DNA of 64,000 nucleotides, from NCBI GenBank assembly GCA_013399875.1, contig VXAZ01010877.1:310001-374000 (forward strand). Reading direction: 5' to 3'. This stretch comes from Gymnorhina tibicen (Eukaryota > Chordata > Aves > Passeriformes > Artamidae). The first letter of the stretch is position 1. Each line of letters begins with the position of its first letter. Positions 38,177 to 51,904 of this stretch are shown here, piece by piece. Under the pieces are notes generated by a model that worked only from the letters and a program-made list of their open reading frames with translations, was not told the DNA's origin and searched no databases. The position numbers and the translations under genes were made by a program.

Positions 38177-39185
38177 TCCATAAAAGGTAGTTTGACTGAC
38201 AGCCAGGCCATGATTCACTTTACAAGCACTACATTACAAAATCTTCACTAACATTAACAAGCATTTTATTTCTAAGTAAATTAACTCTAAGTTACCATCA
38301 AAAGCTGTTACTAAAGCATATTTTTTGCTTTCTTTGCCTTTCAGAAGCTTTTATGAAAAGTCTCATACACACAAATAGTACATTTCCTTACCTAATATAA
38401 ACACAAAAGACTTTTTGCTTTGGAAACAAATGTAGGGGAACAGCTGTGCTGATGAGCTACTCAGAGCTCCTATTGAATCTGCAGCTGCTTCTCTCTGTCC
38501 TCAGAAAACTCCTGGTTTGATTGACAGATGGAGAGAGAACCACATGAAGAGGAGACCAGATACCAGTCACAGGCTTAAATCAGAGTTGCCTTAAATCTAT
38601 GAAAATTACAGCTCTTATTTTTAGCTGCTGATGTGGCAGCCATTTAGTCACAAACTGAAACTTCTGCTGAGTAGGTACAAATCCCTCTTCCAGAATTTCA
38701 AGCCATTTAAAATTTATCCAGGTTCAAACCAGTAGGTTTGCAGTGCTGGCTTATCAATCTTAACAGATAAGTTTAAAGCAGGAAAGAGTGTTTACTGACA
38801 CCAAAAAAATTTTGTAGGAATGGGCTATAACAATTAGAAACTTTTCCCAAACTCTTTTGCTTTCTTTTTGGGACTGCTTGATCTTGTGGTTTCATTAGAA
38901 ACTTTAGCCATCTAGGCAGGTATATATAAATCACATGTACTGATTGCTACCAAAACAGTGATTTTGACCTGTTCCAGTCTGAAACGTGCATTGCAGGTGT
39001 TGATTAGGATAGCTACGTGTCTCACTGATGTACTCCATAATAACTGGGGAGATGCAAGACTCATCAGCCTTCAAGGCACAGTGGCTAAATCTAGATCCCC
39101 TTCTCCTATTATTTCAGCAAATCGTGTACAGGAATCAGATGTTGTTTGTCACAGAAAATAGTTTTCAAACATTTGTGTCACAGAG
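38177..39185. other. Gene-free non-coding stretch
   Basis: No gene or additional repeat is recognised. The last few hundred bases before the CR1 tail may include older, unrecognisable parts of that insertion. Confidence 0.55.
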
Positions 39186-39238
39186 TTTGGACCCTAAGAA
39201 GCATTTCCAACCCGGTGATTCTGTGATTCTGTGATTAT
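39186..39238 (+). mobile_element. CR1 LINE terminal remnant
   Basis: 'ttggaccctaagaagcattt' then 'ccaacccggtgattctgtga' and 'ttctgtgattatg' reproduce the last part of CR1 with its terminal 'tgtgattc' octamers. Only about 50 bases are recognisable. Either the insertion was very short or the rest has decayed. Confidence 0.8.
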
Positions 39239-42200
39239 GTCTTTACACGGAGAATATAGACAGGTTTTTGTTTGGCCTTTAAGGTACTTAGCATATATCT
39301 AATGCAAAATGGATTAGGTTGTTTCTCCCAAAATTTAGGGTCCTAAATGCCATATTTGGTGCCAAAATAGTTTACTGAATTGCTCTCTTAAGATATGACT
39401 TCTTTTCTAGAAAGGCAAAAGCATTTATTTTTTTGCTTTAGGAGTTAGAGTCCTATTACTCCACCCTGAAAATTGGTATGATTATTATTACACAAATTGG
39501 CAGATATACAGGAAATACAGTGGGTACTTGAAAACTTGGAGGCTGCAATCTAAACTGGGTGGTGAGCTGGGAGCACTTCAGAGATGATGGTCTGGATAAG
39601 AGCCCTGCCTCCAAACCAGAGCAAGCTTTCTCTCTCTTATCTATTTTCTATGGGATGGTTACCTGGGAGTATTGTCTGGATGAGAGCCACCACATGCTTC
39701 CACCAGGTTTCTGATTCAGGGCATACTGCAGTGCACACCTGCAGTTCAGTTTAGATGCACTCAAAATTGAAGTTTTGGCTGTGTTTCAGCTCTGCACTGA
39801 TAGGTATCTGCCTGACCACCCAGGGAGGGATCCTGTCACCAGTGGCTTACCACAGCACTGGCACGTGAATCTTCCAGCCTGACCTATGGGATGCAGACCT
39901 GGTTTGCCTCTGACACCTGTTTCAATTTCTCTGCCCTGCATTTAAAAGAAGAATACAATATTTCTTTCCTCCGGCAAGACCAAAAGACCACTCAATTTAT
40001 TTATTTTTTCCTCTTGATTCACATCACTTTCGCATGAATCCCTTGATTGGGTTTGGTTGTTTGAGAGTTAAAGAAGGTCTTTTATTATTGCCTTAAGGGA
40101 GGGAAAGCTGCCAATGAACGTTAAACACGCTGTGGTCCAGTTCTTTCACAAGAAACCATCATTTGATGCTAACTAACTTACAAGTCAGGCCTGGCCTTAG
40201 AAGTTCAGTGCTTTAGGCAAGATAGATTTGTTGGGGTTTTTTTAAGTTTTCATGTCACATTCCCAGTTAGAATATTTTAAAAACTGATAGGTATAAATAC
40301 ATCTATTGGTATATGGTTGTTTACAAGTGTTATGCACATACTTGCAAACACACACACATATTTAATTATCTGAGACAGCTACATTATAAGTGAGGTACAT
40401 GCTTTTACCCATGCTGTATCCCATTAGTCTTTGCTCCATATTCTTGGATGCCTTTGGACAGGTCTTGGAAATTATACACACATATAAGTGACCTCAGACA
40501 GCCACCGCATTTTTTTTCTATGTGACCATAAAATATTTTTGTCTTTCTGCCCCAAAGACAGAACTCTATCTAAAAAACTGGGTCTAGTGTGCAGCTACAC
40601 ATCATTATCTGTACTTCATTAGTTAAAAAAACCCCACTATAATTTTCCAGCCCTGCAGAACCAGAAGTATAAGGTTTGACCTTCTAGAAAGAATATGTTC
40701 CCAGCTTCAGAAGGGTCATAAAACTAGATTTTCCAAGCACTTCAGTGAGTTGAGTAACCGTAACTTGTCTGTGTGTATATATACCTACAGTTAGGTAACT
40801 TCATAGTCCAATTCATCGTGCCTGACTATATATAGTAAAGGGTATGCTGAGAATAAGATTTCTGGATTACTTTCTTGGTTTACAGCAAATTGTATTTCCA
40901 CCGAGTATAAAACAAGACAGTCTTCATGTGGTCTGAATGTTTCCCAACTGGTTTTATTCTGTAAATGGAAAAGCCCAACATTATACTCTCTGTGATCAAT
41001 TTTTGCAGGTTCTATAACTTTCTGAAAGCTTTCTATGGTCAGTTTTTAATAAATTTCAAAGATGGAGACAAAGTAAAATTTGGAATCTGTAAAGGGTATC
41101 TAAGGAAGATTTTTCTGCAAAATCTACAGCATATGGAGGACATCAAGTTATCTAACATGACAGAAAGACAAACAATAGTTACCTATCCAGCAAAGCAACT
41201 AGAAGTTTGCAAAACATTGGGAACATGTTTACTGTCACAGACGCAAGAGCAAAAGTGAGCTCTAGGAGAGTCAGTGAGGCTGTTCACATGTTTAAAGTAA
41301 AGAAAATGCTTAGTCACTTTATTGAGTTCCAAGATTCAGCTATTTTAAATGCATAATTTATATATTTGACTTTACCAGAATTTAGGGATGTCTCAGCATT
41401 CAAAATCTACATCATAGATTCAGATGTAGAGGGCTTGAAAATAAATACAAAAACCTACAAAATGCAAGCCAAAGACATCTTCATATCTATCCTGGTAAAA
41501 CAAGTTTACATTCTACCTTCCACACTTCCAGCTGAATATTATTATTTTTCCTTCAACTAGTTTTCTATGGTGACAAGAAGAAAGGGAATTAATTACTCCA
41601 CTTGTATGGAAGAAAATGCAGATAGCTATTATTCTGGTTTACATTTTATGTCTGTTAGGAGTATTTTGAAGCTGAGTACATCTTATGAGTCATTTTGCTT
41701 AATAGATATTTTTACTGTTGTCTTTTCTTTTTAAAGTAATAAAAATATGAATTATTTATATCTTTATGCATTCAGTTAGTTGTATTTTTGTTATATTCCA
41801 TGTAAATATCGATCTTCCTGTTAGGAATGAAACTGTGCTTTAATTTTAACATTTTAATTCCTCATTGCCTTAGAGTTTTTTGAGCTAGGGTAACAACACA
41901 TCTCCTTCTTGGTAGTCTAACTCACTCAATCTCTACTTAAGAGTTTTTTGTTTCATTGATTCAGTCTCCCAGTGCCTGTAATATGATAAATATGTGGAAA
42001 CTTGAAAACCGTATCTTGTTTACATGGCTATGCAGCTGCCAAAACAGCTGCCATTTCAATTTTTGAAAGGGAAACAAGGGCCTCTTATCTGCTGTGGAGG
42101 AAAATAGACTGATCCTTCCATTCATTTTTAGTGTGCCTCAAACACATTTAATGACATAGAAGAGCCAACATTTGAAAAAGATATCAACCTCTATGCGAAA

Positions 42201-45200
42201 TACTGAAATGCATTTCTAAGGGTTAAAATAATTTATTTTCTTATATTAAAGCATTTTTATGTATCGAGGTTACAAGGAACCGAAAACTGCAGAAGATAGG
42301 AGTGCTTCCAAAGAGTTCACCACTCCCAGTAAACAATATAATTTCTGTTCAGCAGATATCAGACAAAGGAAAAATGAAACTCATGTGGATGGGTCCTGGT
42401 GGATGCTGTACATTTCCCTTAGAAATAAAGTTTAATATCTTCAAAAAGTCGTTAAAGTGTAAAAATTTCTAAGCAAATGAAAACATATAAATATAAATTT
42501 TCTTTCAACATATTTCTTTTTAATAGCATTGTTATCGATATTGACCATGAAGTGATGTAAAAGCCAAAGCAGTCTAATTTATACTACTCTAGATAGACTC
42601 ATCATCAAAATAAAATAAAATCTTCTGAAAGAAGATATTTAAAATTTTCACAGAAAGTGCTGAAAATGTATTTTTAGGAAATATTTTACTTTTGTTGAGT
42701 CATCATTTATTAGTGGAAAGGTGTTCAGTGGGATGCTCAAACTCCAGAGCTGAGCACTCTTGGCAGGGAACAAAATCAGTCACAGCTCCATATCCCACAA
42801 AAGGATGCAAGACCAGAATTTTAATAGGGAAGTTCCATCTTCTGCTGGAGAACTCTTTGCTGACATAGAACAGCAGAGTTACCTAATTTTCCATCAACTG
42901 CTAGATTTAGGATCAATATTTGCCAAAACATTTCCATGGGAGCATAACTTGAGTTGCTCATGCTAATAACATAATGCATGAGCTGTAGAGAGCTTGTTTC
43001 TCAGGAATTAATACAGATGGTCTCTGTATTTTAGAACAACACTCAGTGGCTTTCAAAACGTGTCATATCCTTTCCCATAACCCTTCCAGATCTGTCACGA
43101 GTTAAGTTTGACCTTGCCAGCTAATCTTTAAAAGCCAGAAATAGAAAAAAATCCTTTACTAAGAGTTCCCATCATGATATATCTACATATAAAGTATACA
43201 TAATTTGTCTCTCTAAAGGATACCATTTAGCTGCCTGTCTCTGTCTCATCATGACTATAGCTCCTATAGAACCTGCTGCTGACATCCTTTAGCTTCTATA
43301 TTTCATTTCATTGCAGCTTGGATTAGGGGAAGTCTATTATTTGCACCACTTTCAGATACCTATTTTTTAATAATAATTTATTTGTTAATCTTTGAATTTG
43401 CACTCTAATCCAAGTCACAATAAAAGTTAAGAAAGTAGAAAATAATTTATAATTTTCTTTGTTAACCAAGTGTAATGATTTAAAAATCTGAACTATTTAG
43501 CTGTACCTTGCTTAAATTTTGAATCCTTTGGGAAAAAACCAAGACTTTATCGCTAATGACCTCTCTCAACATATTCTTTTTATACTGCCAGGAATACAAA
43601 ACATAAATAATATCCTTTCCAGCTACATGATAACATTTTTCTGTAAAGAAACATTTATTCCTTGAAACAAAATATTCATGTTATATTTTATGAAACTAGA
43701 CACAAAAGAATGATGTAGGGAACTGTACACATTCTCCTGACTCTACATTTTCAAAAATAAGAGATATATTTTAAATAATAAAATGCAGCATTCAGATCTA
43801 TTGTCTGAGGTTTTATTTTTCAAAGTATGACCTAATCTGGTGTCCTGTCATTGTTTTGGCAGAACATGAAACAGCAAATATGTTAAATTTGAGTGGTTTC
43901 CTGAAATGTTATTCTATCAAACTGGCAATTTCCGAAAGGATTTGGAAAGGAGTTTGCAATTCCTTAGACACCAGGGAGGTCCAGCAATGGCTGCCAAGAT
44001 GATCTGCAGCTCAAGCTGGTCCTAATATCTGAGCACATAAAAACATTCCTTTTACTCCAATTTATTTTTAGGCCTAATCTTAAACAGATTTGAAAAACCT
44101 TCTGAGTATCCACTGTTAGCACTTCCGAATGCAAAGGACTGGATATTAGTATCTTTCTACTTTGTGGCACACAGAAAAATTACACATTTCTTTCTCAGAG
44201 GGTTTTTAAACAGAACATTTTAATTGCAAAACTGAAACCATTCCATCTAAAAAGAGAAAGTAAGCAATAACCAAAGAGGAGATCTTACAAATAAGGACAG
44301 GGTGTACCCTAGGAGTCTTATCTATGTGAGCATGTACTTAATCTGTAGGCTATGTACTTCACATACTTTTTATTATTGCCAACAAATCATGATGTTTCCA
44401 AGATGGTAGCAACATGGAAGAAATCTGTGATTCAGTTGTGGTTTGGAGCCAGCTCAAATTGCAACTTCTGAAAAAGATCTAATTGGAAACCTAATTCTTC
44501 AGCTACCCTTATTGGTCTCCAGCCTTAGAGCAGGGACCAATGCTATGTGGGATAAGTCTGCAGACTTAGTCCTAACATGATGGATGAAGCAGAAAAGCTG
44601 CAAACCTGAAATCCTTTAGTTTACTCCATTGCTGCCATTTCAGTTCACCATAGCCTAGTGTCAACTTACCAAAACCTCTGAGAGTCTGGAAGCATCAATT
44701 ATGCAAAACTTGTGAGAAGTTCCTGTTTTCTGTGAATAATATTAACCTCAGAAAACTTCTCTTGCATCTTTCTTGCAATAGAGATGTGTCTACTTTTATG
44801 TTTTAATGACTTGGCATTGAATGTAATTCATTTTGAAGTGCCAGTGAAAAAATATTTTATTTGTCAGCAAAAATAAGTAAAACAACCAACTATGGAGACA
44901 ATCCATGAAAAGCAGATGCTCCTTAAGACTGCTCAACATGTTGCTGGAGAGCACAGAAATTAATTCAGATCTTCTAGGTCTCCTTGTGCAGAAAAGGAAG
45001 CTCACAGAGGCAGAAGAAACCTAACGAAGTGTATAAAAAAACATGATAATGGAACAGTATCAAAGCAGTGGGTAATACATAATATTTAATCCAAAATAAC
45101 AGGTAGTATAATCAGAGTACCTAAGGTTTGTCATCTGAAACATATGGTCCTCACTGATTTTTTGTTTGTCAACTTTAGTAATGTAATGCTGACCATCCAG

Positions 45201-46814
45201 TTTGATTTAAATAGGTACTTCTCTCTGTTCTTCCAAGAAAAGTTGAGATGTGAAAGAGAAGGATGCCTTCCTCCTGAGACAGAAGTCTTTCTCCTGAGTA
45301 GACTACAGAAAATCATGTCCACCTTTTCTCTTGAACAAATACCAATGGACAGTGAGGCACCAAAAATCCTGGTTCCAGGGTCAAACTCAATAGGGATTGT
45401 GCTTTTAGTGTCTGTATGTAGCGTATTTAGGTAGATAAAGAACATCAAGGTTTTATGTAAGGCACATATTCTCACTGGAAAATGCCATGCAAAGCACAGG
45501 GATGTGGGGTAGCCACACCTCAAAACAGACAGAGGCCTTACGTAGAGGCTGTGCTGTTTCTACTTCGTTATTCACCACAGGCTTTTTGCTTTCATTTTCT
45601 GCACTATCTACTTGAAAGCACCTGAGTTCAGCTTAGTGCACTTAAGACAGCCACTTTTCTCCATGTCTGGTCCTGAACCATCTTTGTTCTCCCACCTCCT
45701 GATGACCAGCCATGTCAGGTAACAACACATAGCATGGGAATTCTCCCTCACAAACAAGGGAGGAAAACAATGAGATTTGAAGGAGATTGCTGGATTAGCA
45801 GGCTCCTAAATAGTATTTACCATTTCAGTTTGGAGCCACAGACAAAACTCCATCAAAACTTATGACTGTGGTTGCTGTCCTTCTCAAGGCCTATGGCAGA
45901 AGTGAAGGGGACTGGTATGTAAAGAGACAGGATGGATCAATTGTCTTGTCAAGTCAGACAAACCTAGTAGGCCATGTAAGCACTCAGGCTGCAAAAATAG
46001 CAAACTCCAAAAAAAAAAAAAAGGGGGAAGATGAGGTGAGAAATTCAGCAGCATTATCATTTTACTGTAATGAGCCATTGAGAAGTTAGAAACAAGTGTC
46101 AAAAATTATTCACAGGGATTGGTGAACATTTTAGATAATGCTAGTGGACAGAAATTAGAGCTTTAAATATGTGTTTGAATATTTGTTTGTTTATTTTTTT
46201 CCAAATTTCAGTATTAAATTCTATTGCTTACTTATTTGTAGTGGCCGACACTAAGTAACTGAAAGAACTGTAGTTGAGTCAAACCTCTCTATCAGAACTG
46301 CTTATTTCCTCACGCTTTCTAGTTACATGAAGTTTGATGTAGTTGCAGGACTGTGGAAAATGCCACAACATTGTGTCAATTGTTTGAGGCCTCTCATCCA
46401 GGACCATCCCACAAAATGTTATTCAAAGGAGGAAGATCATAACTGCTACTCAAATTAAGGAGTATAGGATAGATTTAGACAATTTCACATCATTACATTA
46501 AGGTCAACCACATGGTTAATATGTGTTGTATTTAACCTATTATTTTTGATAGGATGCCAAATAACTGAAGCTGAAGGGAAGCTGGATTGTGTTGATTGCT
46601 GTGAAAGATGAATAGATTCCAGGGGTGTTTAATCAGGCAGTTTCAGACTTTTATGAAGATTATGTATTTGAATTGTATATTTCTCTCTTACTGATTTGTA
46701 TAAAAATTCCAAGACAGTACATATGGCAAGAAAACAAAGAATTTTCATGCTTGAGATTTAGTACTGTGAGATAATAAGCACTTTCAGGTCTTAAAATCTT
46801 TAATTGTTGGCAGA
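39239..46814. other. Gene-free non-coding stretch
   Basis: No gene recognised in 7.5 kb. The part at 39530-39950 is GC-richer and could be an old unrecognised repeat. A short 'acacacaca' run lies near 40350 and a 14-base poly-A run followed by 'ggggg' lies at 46009-46027. A 130-codon minus-strand frame at 45131-45523 overlaps a 96-codon plus-strand frame, and neither resembles a known protein. Confidence 0.6.
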
Positions 46815-46935
46815 TTTTTTAAAATCATAGTATCACAAAAAGTTTCATGTGGGAAGGGACTCCAGGAATCCATTATTCTTCCCTTCTGCTCAAAGAAGGG
46901 AGAGCTCTGAGGTCAGACCTTGTTCTGCATTTCTT
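46815..46935 (-). mobile_element. CR1 LINE 3' remnant
   Basis: In plus-strand sense 'aaatcatagtatcacaaaaa', 'gtgggaagggactccaggaa' and 'ttctgctcaaagaaggg' follow in order, the reverse complement of a CR1 3' end with its terminal octamers at the left. The rest, to about 46935, is weakly similar. Non-coding fragment. Confidence 0.7.
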
Positions 46936-48569
46936 AAGAACTCAGTGGTTGCACTGAAGGGCATTTACACAATTTCCTGGACTTTTTTCAAGTTCCATGG
47001 AAAGAAGACCTGAGGGATGAAAAATGATCGAGGGGAAGTAATGGGAAACATTTTTTTCACCTTTGTTATCTGCAACCAGGAGCAAGGACAAGGCTGTGTG
47101 TTTGTGCCTTTGGTAGCTGAGAACGTGGAGCTGTAATGCAATAACAAATGATGCAGGTTCGGTGACCCTGCCCTTAATAGAGGTCTTTAAAGTGTCAACA
47201 ATGTCGTCATTTGGTCTACATCCATTGGGACAGAATCTCATAATCCATCAAGCTTTATTAATTTCCTAGGATTAAAGGAATAATTGCTGTGTAGCTCTGT
47301 GTGGAACACATATCTTTGCCACTAGTAAGACTCAGGGTTCTGTTAGCTCTTCAGACAAGGAGGTAACTTTTGAAGATATTGTCGTTCACTGTGAACACTA
47401 ATTCTTCTTTCATCTACATTTCAGAAAAGAACTGAGTGTCAAGTTTTTAAAAGCAGATCTTTTTTTCACTCTAATACTGACTGCTTACTAAACACATGGG
47501 ATCTGCTAATGAGTGTTGATTCAGTTTGATCTCAGCTAGGAAATTTCATCTGCTGATTTCTTCACCCGGAAAGAAAAATAATTAGTGACACTGATGTGAA
47601 TATAATGACAAACCCATATACAATAAGAAGGGAAATTTTAGAAACTACAAAATAGAATATGATCAAATGATATACTAAGGAATGAGGAAAAACATATGAT
47701 CTATGATGCCTAGAGATTCTAGGATAATAATGCTGCTGTGAGGTATCAACTGACATGAAAACAAATTGCAAAGTGTTATACAGGTGTATATATATTTATA
47801 TATATATTTATTAAGTGTGCATATGTCTGTCCTTTCCTGTTTATTATAACTTTGGTGATCCACAAATGGTTACAATATTCAGAAGGAAAAAAAATCCAGA
47901 TAGAAATTATATACCAGAGATTAATAGCTGGTCAACAAGAGAACATTGTTGAGGCCTATCAGTACTTCAGGCAATTCTTACAGTTCCAGTCAGATAAATT
48001 TCTGTTTAAAGTTTCTATTTAGTGTTTTAATATCATACTTGTGAAACTTGTGTTTTGGGCATGGTCATGTCACATTACATCATTTAATTCCATGTTTGAT
48101 TGGTAGGAAAGTTGTACTAAAGGTGGTCGTTTCTATACTGGATTATGCACTTTCATATGCTTTTATCTTTTAAACGGAAAGAAATTATTTTGCTGACATT
48201 TTCGTTTAAGTCAAGTGCATGAACAAACTCGTGGTTGTAACTAAAAGATAGCACTGTGAGAAACTTACTCATTTTACAAAAACAGATAATTTATCAGTCT
48301 ATATTGTTTCATCTTCAGAGTCTATATAAAATATATTAGAATGCCCCCAATCATTTGCCAATACAGACTGTGTCCCTGAGATAAAAATTTCTTGTTCATG
48401 TCTAAGAATAATTATGTGTTTTAAGGAATTTTTAAAATATTTATATGCAAACACATTTAATGGTCTTTTATATAAATCAGCACCTGGTGCACAATTTCAG
48501 TCAGTTTTGGTACAAATGAGCTTTAGAAGTGCCTGGAAAGCTCTTCTTATAACAATGAGGTCTCAGGTC
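46936..48569. other. Gene-free non-coding stretch
   Basis: AT-rich. A 99-codon minus-strand frame at 46942-47241 starts beside the CR1 remnant but does not read as CR1 protein. A short (TA)n-type run lies at 47785-47812. No other structure is supported. Confidence 0.55.
47785..47812 (+). repeat. Short (TA)n/(TATT) tract
   Basis: Alternating 'tatata' words broken by 'ttta', about 28 bases. Simple sequence only. Confidence 0.85.
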
Positions 48570-48600
48570 TCTTAAGGTGCTGGGTTACAACACCTTAAGA
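48570..48600 (+). other. Perfect 10-bp inverted repeat
   Basis: 'tcttaaggtg' (48570-48579) and 'caccttaaga' (48591-48600) are exact reverse complements with an 11-base spacer 'ctgggttacaa'. It adjoins the enhancer-like block that follows. No T-run follows, so it is not a terminator-like element, and function is unknown. Confidence 0.6.
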
Positions 48601-48860
48601 AGGTATTGACCCCTAACAGGTGATTATAAAAATAGGCATAATTTGCTCTAAATGCAAATTAATGCCCTCCAATTAATAATGGTGCCTCATGGTGACTCAC
48701 CTGGCTTACGGTAATGTTTAACTTTGAATATGCAGGCAGTCAAAACCATCCCCAATTAGCCTCTCATGGGATGGCCGGCGTGGCCTCCGCCTGTGTGTGT
48801 CCTGTTGTACAGATCTGTGCGTTTCAGTGGGAGTGGAGCTGAGATCATGAATTCATCTGC
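48601..48860. promoter_or_regulatory. Enhancer-like block (candidate conserved non-coding element)
   Basis: A compact block of complex sequence without simple repeats carries several developmental transcription-factor words. These are CAGGTG (48617-48622) and CACCTG (48698-48703), an exact octamer ATGCAAAT (48652-48659), TAAT-core homeodomain words in 'caattaataatgg' (48670-48682) and 'caattag' (about 48754), and a TCF-like CTTTGAA (about 48722). The right part is GC-richer ('ggatggccggcgtggcc'). Such site density is typical of conserved enhancers, but the words are short and no cross-species comparison was possible. Confidence 0.3.
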
Positions 48861-48889
48861 TCAGGCATAATAAGGGCTATCAAATGTTA

Positions 48890-48925
48890 TATTCTTCTTC
48901 TTCTTTTTTTTTTTTTTTTCCCTAG
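48890..48925 (+). other. Poly-pyrimidine tract ending in acceptor-like AG
   Basis: A 'ttcttcttctt' run passes into about sixteen T's and ends 'ccctag' at 48925, a near-ideal 3' splice-site shape. A 73-codon frame begins shortly after (48945) but resembles nothing. It may be simple T-rich sequence with a chance AG, or the acceptor of a non-coding transcript. Confidence 0.3.
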
Positions 48926-51904
48926 AAAACTTTCAGTTTTCAGTTTGGTTAAACACACTCTTACACACGTCCCATCTTACAAAAGAAGAAGAAGAATTAG
49001 AAGTAAAAATGGGAGGGAAAGGAAAAAAAAAGACAAGGAAAAGACAGGTAATATGTTCCTGTCACTAAAGACAACTATGAAATTATTTCCATTTCATCAG
49101 GACGTTAAACAGCAAGCTGTAAAGTTAGACACTTTAAACCATAAGAGTAGAAAATTCACACCTTAGATGTTTAAAACATCTGGAAGAGGATCTCTCATTA
49201 GAATTTCAGTGAGAAGTTCTTCTTTTCAAAGAAGTCTTGGAAAACTGGAAATAACACAGGGCTGCAGAAAGCTATTATTTTTCCAAAATGTTAATAAAGG
49301 AAAATATTAGATACCAATAGCTAATTTTTCAGTATGGGGGAGAGTAGATACAGGATTTCACCAACAAAAAAAATTAAGAGAGACTACCAAGAGTAATGAC
49401 AATTGTAACAGATTTATGGCGAATAAAATATTAGACTCATGCCATGCTATTTAAATTGAGAAAACAACTTTGAGAAAGCATGAAACCAACCTTATCTAAC
49501 TCTACATTCTATCAATCTATCTGTAAAAGTTTCTCCTCCAACTTTAGATTTTAGAGATACTATAATCCTTAAGTGTTTCCACTTCTGTAGAACCACATGC
49601 CGGTTCTCGAATAAGTGGCTCAAATCTTGTTAGCGGTCAAATGGATTTTGTCTGTCATTATGCCAGTAAATTTGCTGAACTGATCAATGCTGTCTTACAA
49701 CATGCTGAGACAAGGTTCTTCTTTGTACTTGTCCTTCTTATATTAAAGAATACAAGGGCCTTTTACACTATGTAATTTTTAATTAGTTTTTCTCATATTT
49801 GATGATGTTGTTGTCTGGGCTGTTTTCTTCTGGTCTCTATTCACGCCAGTAATACCTTTCTTTTAAGAAGGAGGTTGAAAGTCACAGGAATCCTATCTGA
49901 ATATATTAGGGCGAAGAAGAACTGGAATTATTATTACTAGCATTTTATGCAAAGTACATAAATTATTTTGGTCCATAATAAAATTGTTTTTAATCTTAAG
50001 GACTTCCTTTTAAATTTTCTTTTACTGGTATAACCTGCCAGGCAGTATTTTGAGATTTTTGCTTCCCAAAAGAAAGAATTTGTTTTCTGATTCCAACTTG
50101 CTGCACTGGTATTTTCAATACTCCATCTTGTTCAATTTGAACATTTTCTCAGTGTTCACTAATTTATTTTAAATTCTGATCACAGACTCTTAAATTTATA
50201 CAGCTTCTGAGGCCTTGCTGTCATCTGCGAATGCCATCAATATAAATTCTATTCCATAACTGAAGCTGTTATGGTTCAGAATTAATAAATACAGGCTCGG
50301 GGTAGACCTTTAGGTAATCTTGTTTGGAATACGTTGCAAATTTGAGATGACTGTACTGATAACCATTCTTTGAAGCAAGATACACAGATTCTCCCTCTCC
50401 TGATTGACTGGACTAGATCCAATTTGGAAACAAACTATCCTCACTTACATTGCTATGCTTCTTTCAGTATCAGGTTGGTACATGAGCAGAAGGTGCTACT
50501 GGGAGATAAATCTTCCCAGGCTGTTGCCAGCCTAGGGATTGCTCAATGAAGGCCTGCCCAACGGGTCCGAAAAAAATTGGGGAATGTTGGAGTACGTGAT
50601 TATCTATTATAAGGGTGTGTAATCTACTGAGTCCTCACAATCACACAGCCTGTAGAGAGACTTTCTTTGTGTGCTTGCCTGCCTACAAAATTTGTAATGA
50701 TTTTAGGGCTATCAGACCAGCCTAGACACATCCTCTATTTTTGTAGGTTTCCACAGTGACCAAGGCCTCTGGGAAGACCTCAGATTTCTATCTGAGCTGA
50801 TCATACCTCCTACGAATCTGGAGTATTAAAGTGTAAAGTTAATGAGAAGAGCACATCCAAGAAAAACTAGTTTCTATACAATGTGTTGAAGGGGGCATAG
50901 GTTCATTCGGAGAAGGGGGTGTAATGGAAGTTGCACCTTTCATGAAAAAAAAGTTTTATATCAAATAAAAGAACTAATAATTTCTCTACCGCTTGGAAAT
51001 CACAATACATTCCTAAAAGACCTTCCTAGTCAGAATAGAAATCCTAACCATAGGTTTTAGATGACCAGGAAATGGATCTGTCAAGACTGTCACACAAATA
51101 TGAAGCCCTAGAAAGTATAATACAGTGTTACACAGTAGAGGTGCATTGCTGAGATGACTTGCTGATGGTAACTTAGGTGAGGAAGATCTATTCTTTTTCA
51201 CAGTTGAAGAAAGAATTTTGTCAGTGACAAGAAGGATGGCTGACATGCCTCACATTCCTCAGAGCTGAAAATAATGAAGGGTGGAAGGAGAGGGAAAAAA
51301 TCAAATTTCTACTAAGGAATCATCAGGGAACTTAATGCAGGTGCAATATTTCTCAAGACAAAGAGTTTTTTTGTTTCACCTCCATCTTATTCCATGAAAA
51401 TGAACTCCTCCCTTCTCCCTCTCTTTATCAGCACAAAGTAGATTAAAATGTTGATACCCTTTCCTGACAAACATATTCTTATAATCTTTAGTCAAGTCGT
51501 TGGAGCAGGATTAAGTTCCTACAGAGCTTGAAATAGTTACATTAAGTTAGCAGAGTTCCACATAGGTTCATTAACCTGTCCAGCTTTCCTGACTATGCTG
51601 AATTACTTTCTGCATCTACTGCTGCACAGCTGTAACCCTCTGTACTCTCCCAAATCTATCAAAAAAGCCATGTATTTCATTGAGCCAGCATATCAATCCA
51701 GTCACTGAAATGACAACTACAAATATACTTTAACTCCAGAATGAATCAAGATTCTGTTTAACCCCTGTATTGCTGGAATTCATATTATTCAGTTCTGATC
51801 AACAGAAAGAGAAGGTTTCCTGTAGGTAAACATTTAATATTGTTGGAAAAACTTTTTTTGCTCTTACCAGGAGTTACTTGAACTGTATTTTGAATCTAGA
51901 ACAT
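48926..51904. other. Gene-free non-coding stretch
   Basis: No gene recognised. The part around 50480-50950 has scattered CpGs and a mixed composition that could be an old LTR or DNA element, but no boundary or signature supports a call. Confidence 0.55.

Noticed and set aside
50480..50950. Possible second LTR-like segment with scattered CpGs
   Set aside because: No terminal TG/CA, TATA or poly-A order could be established.
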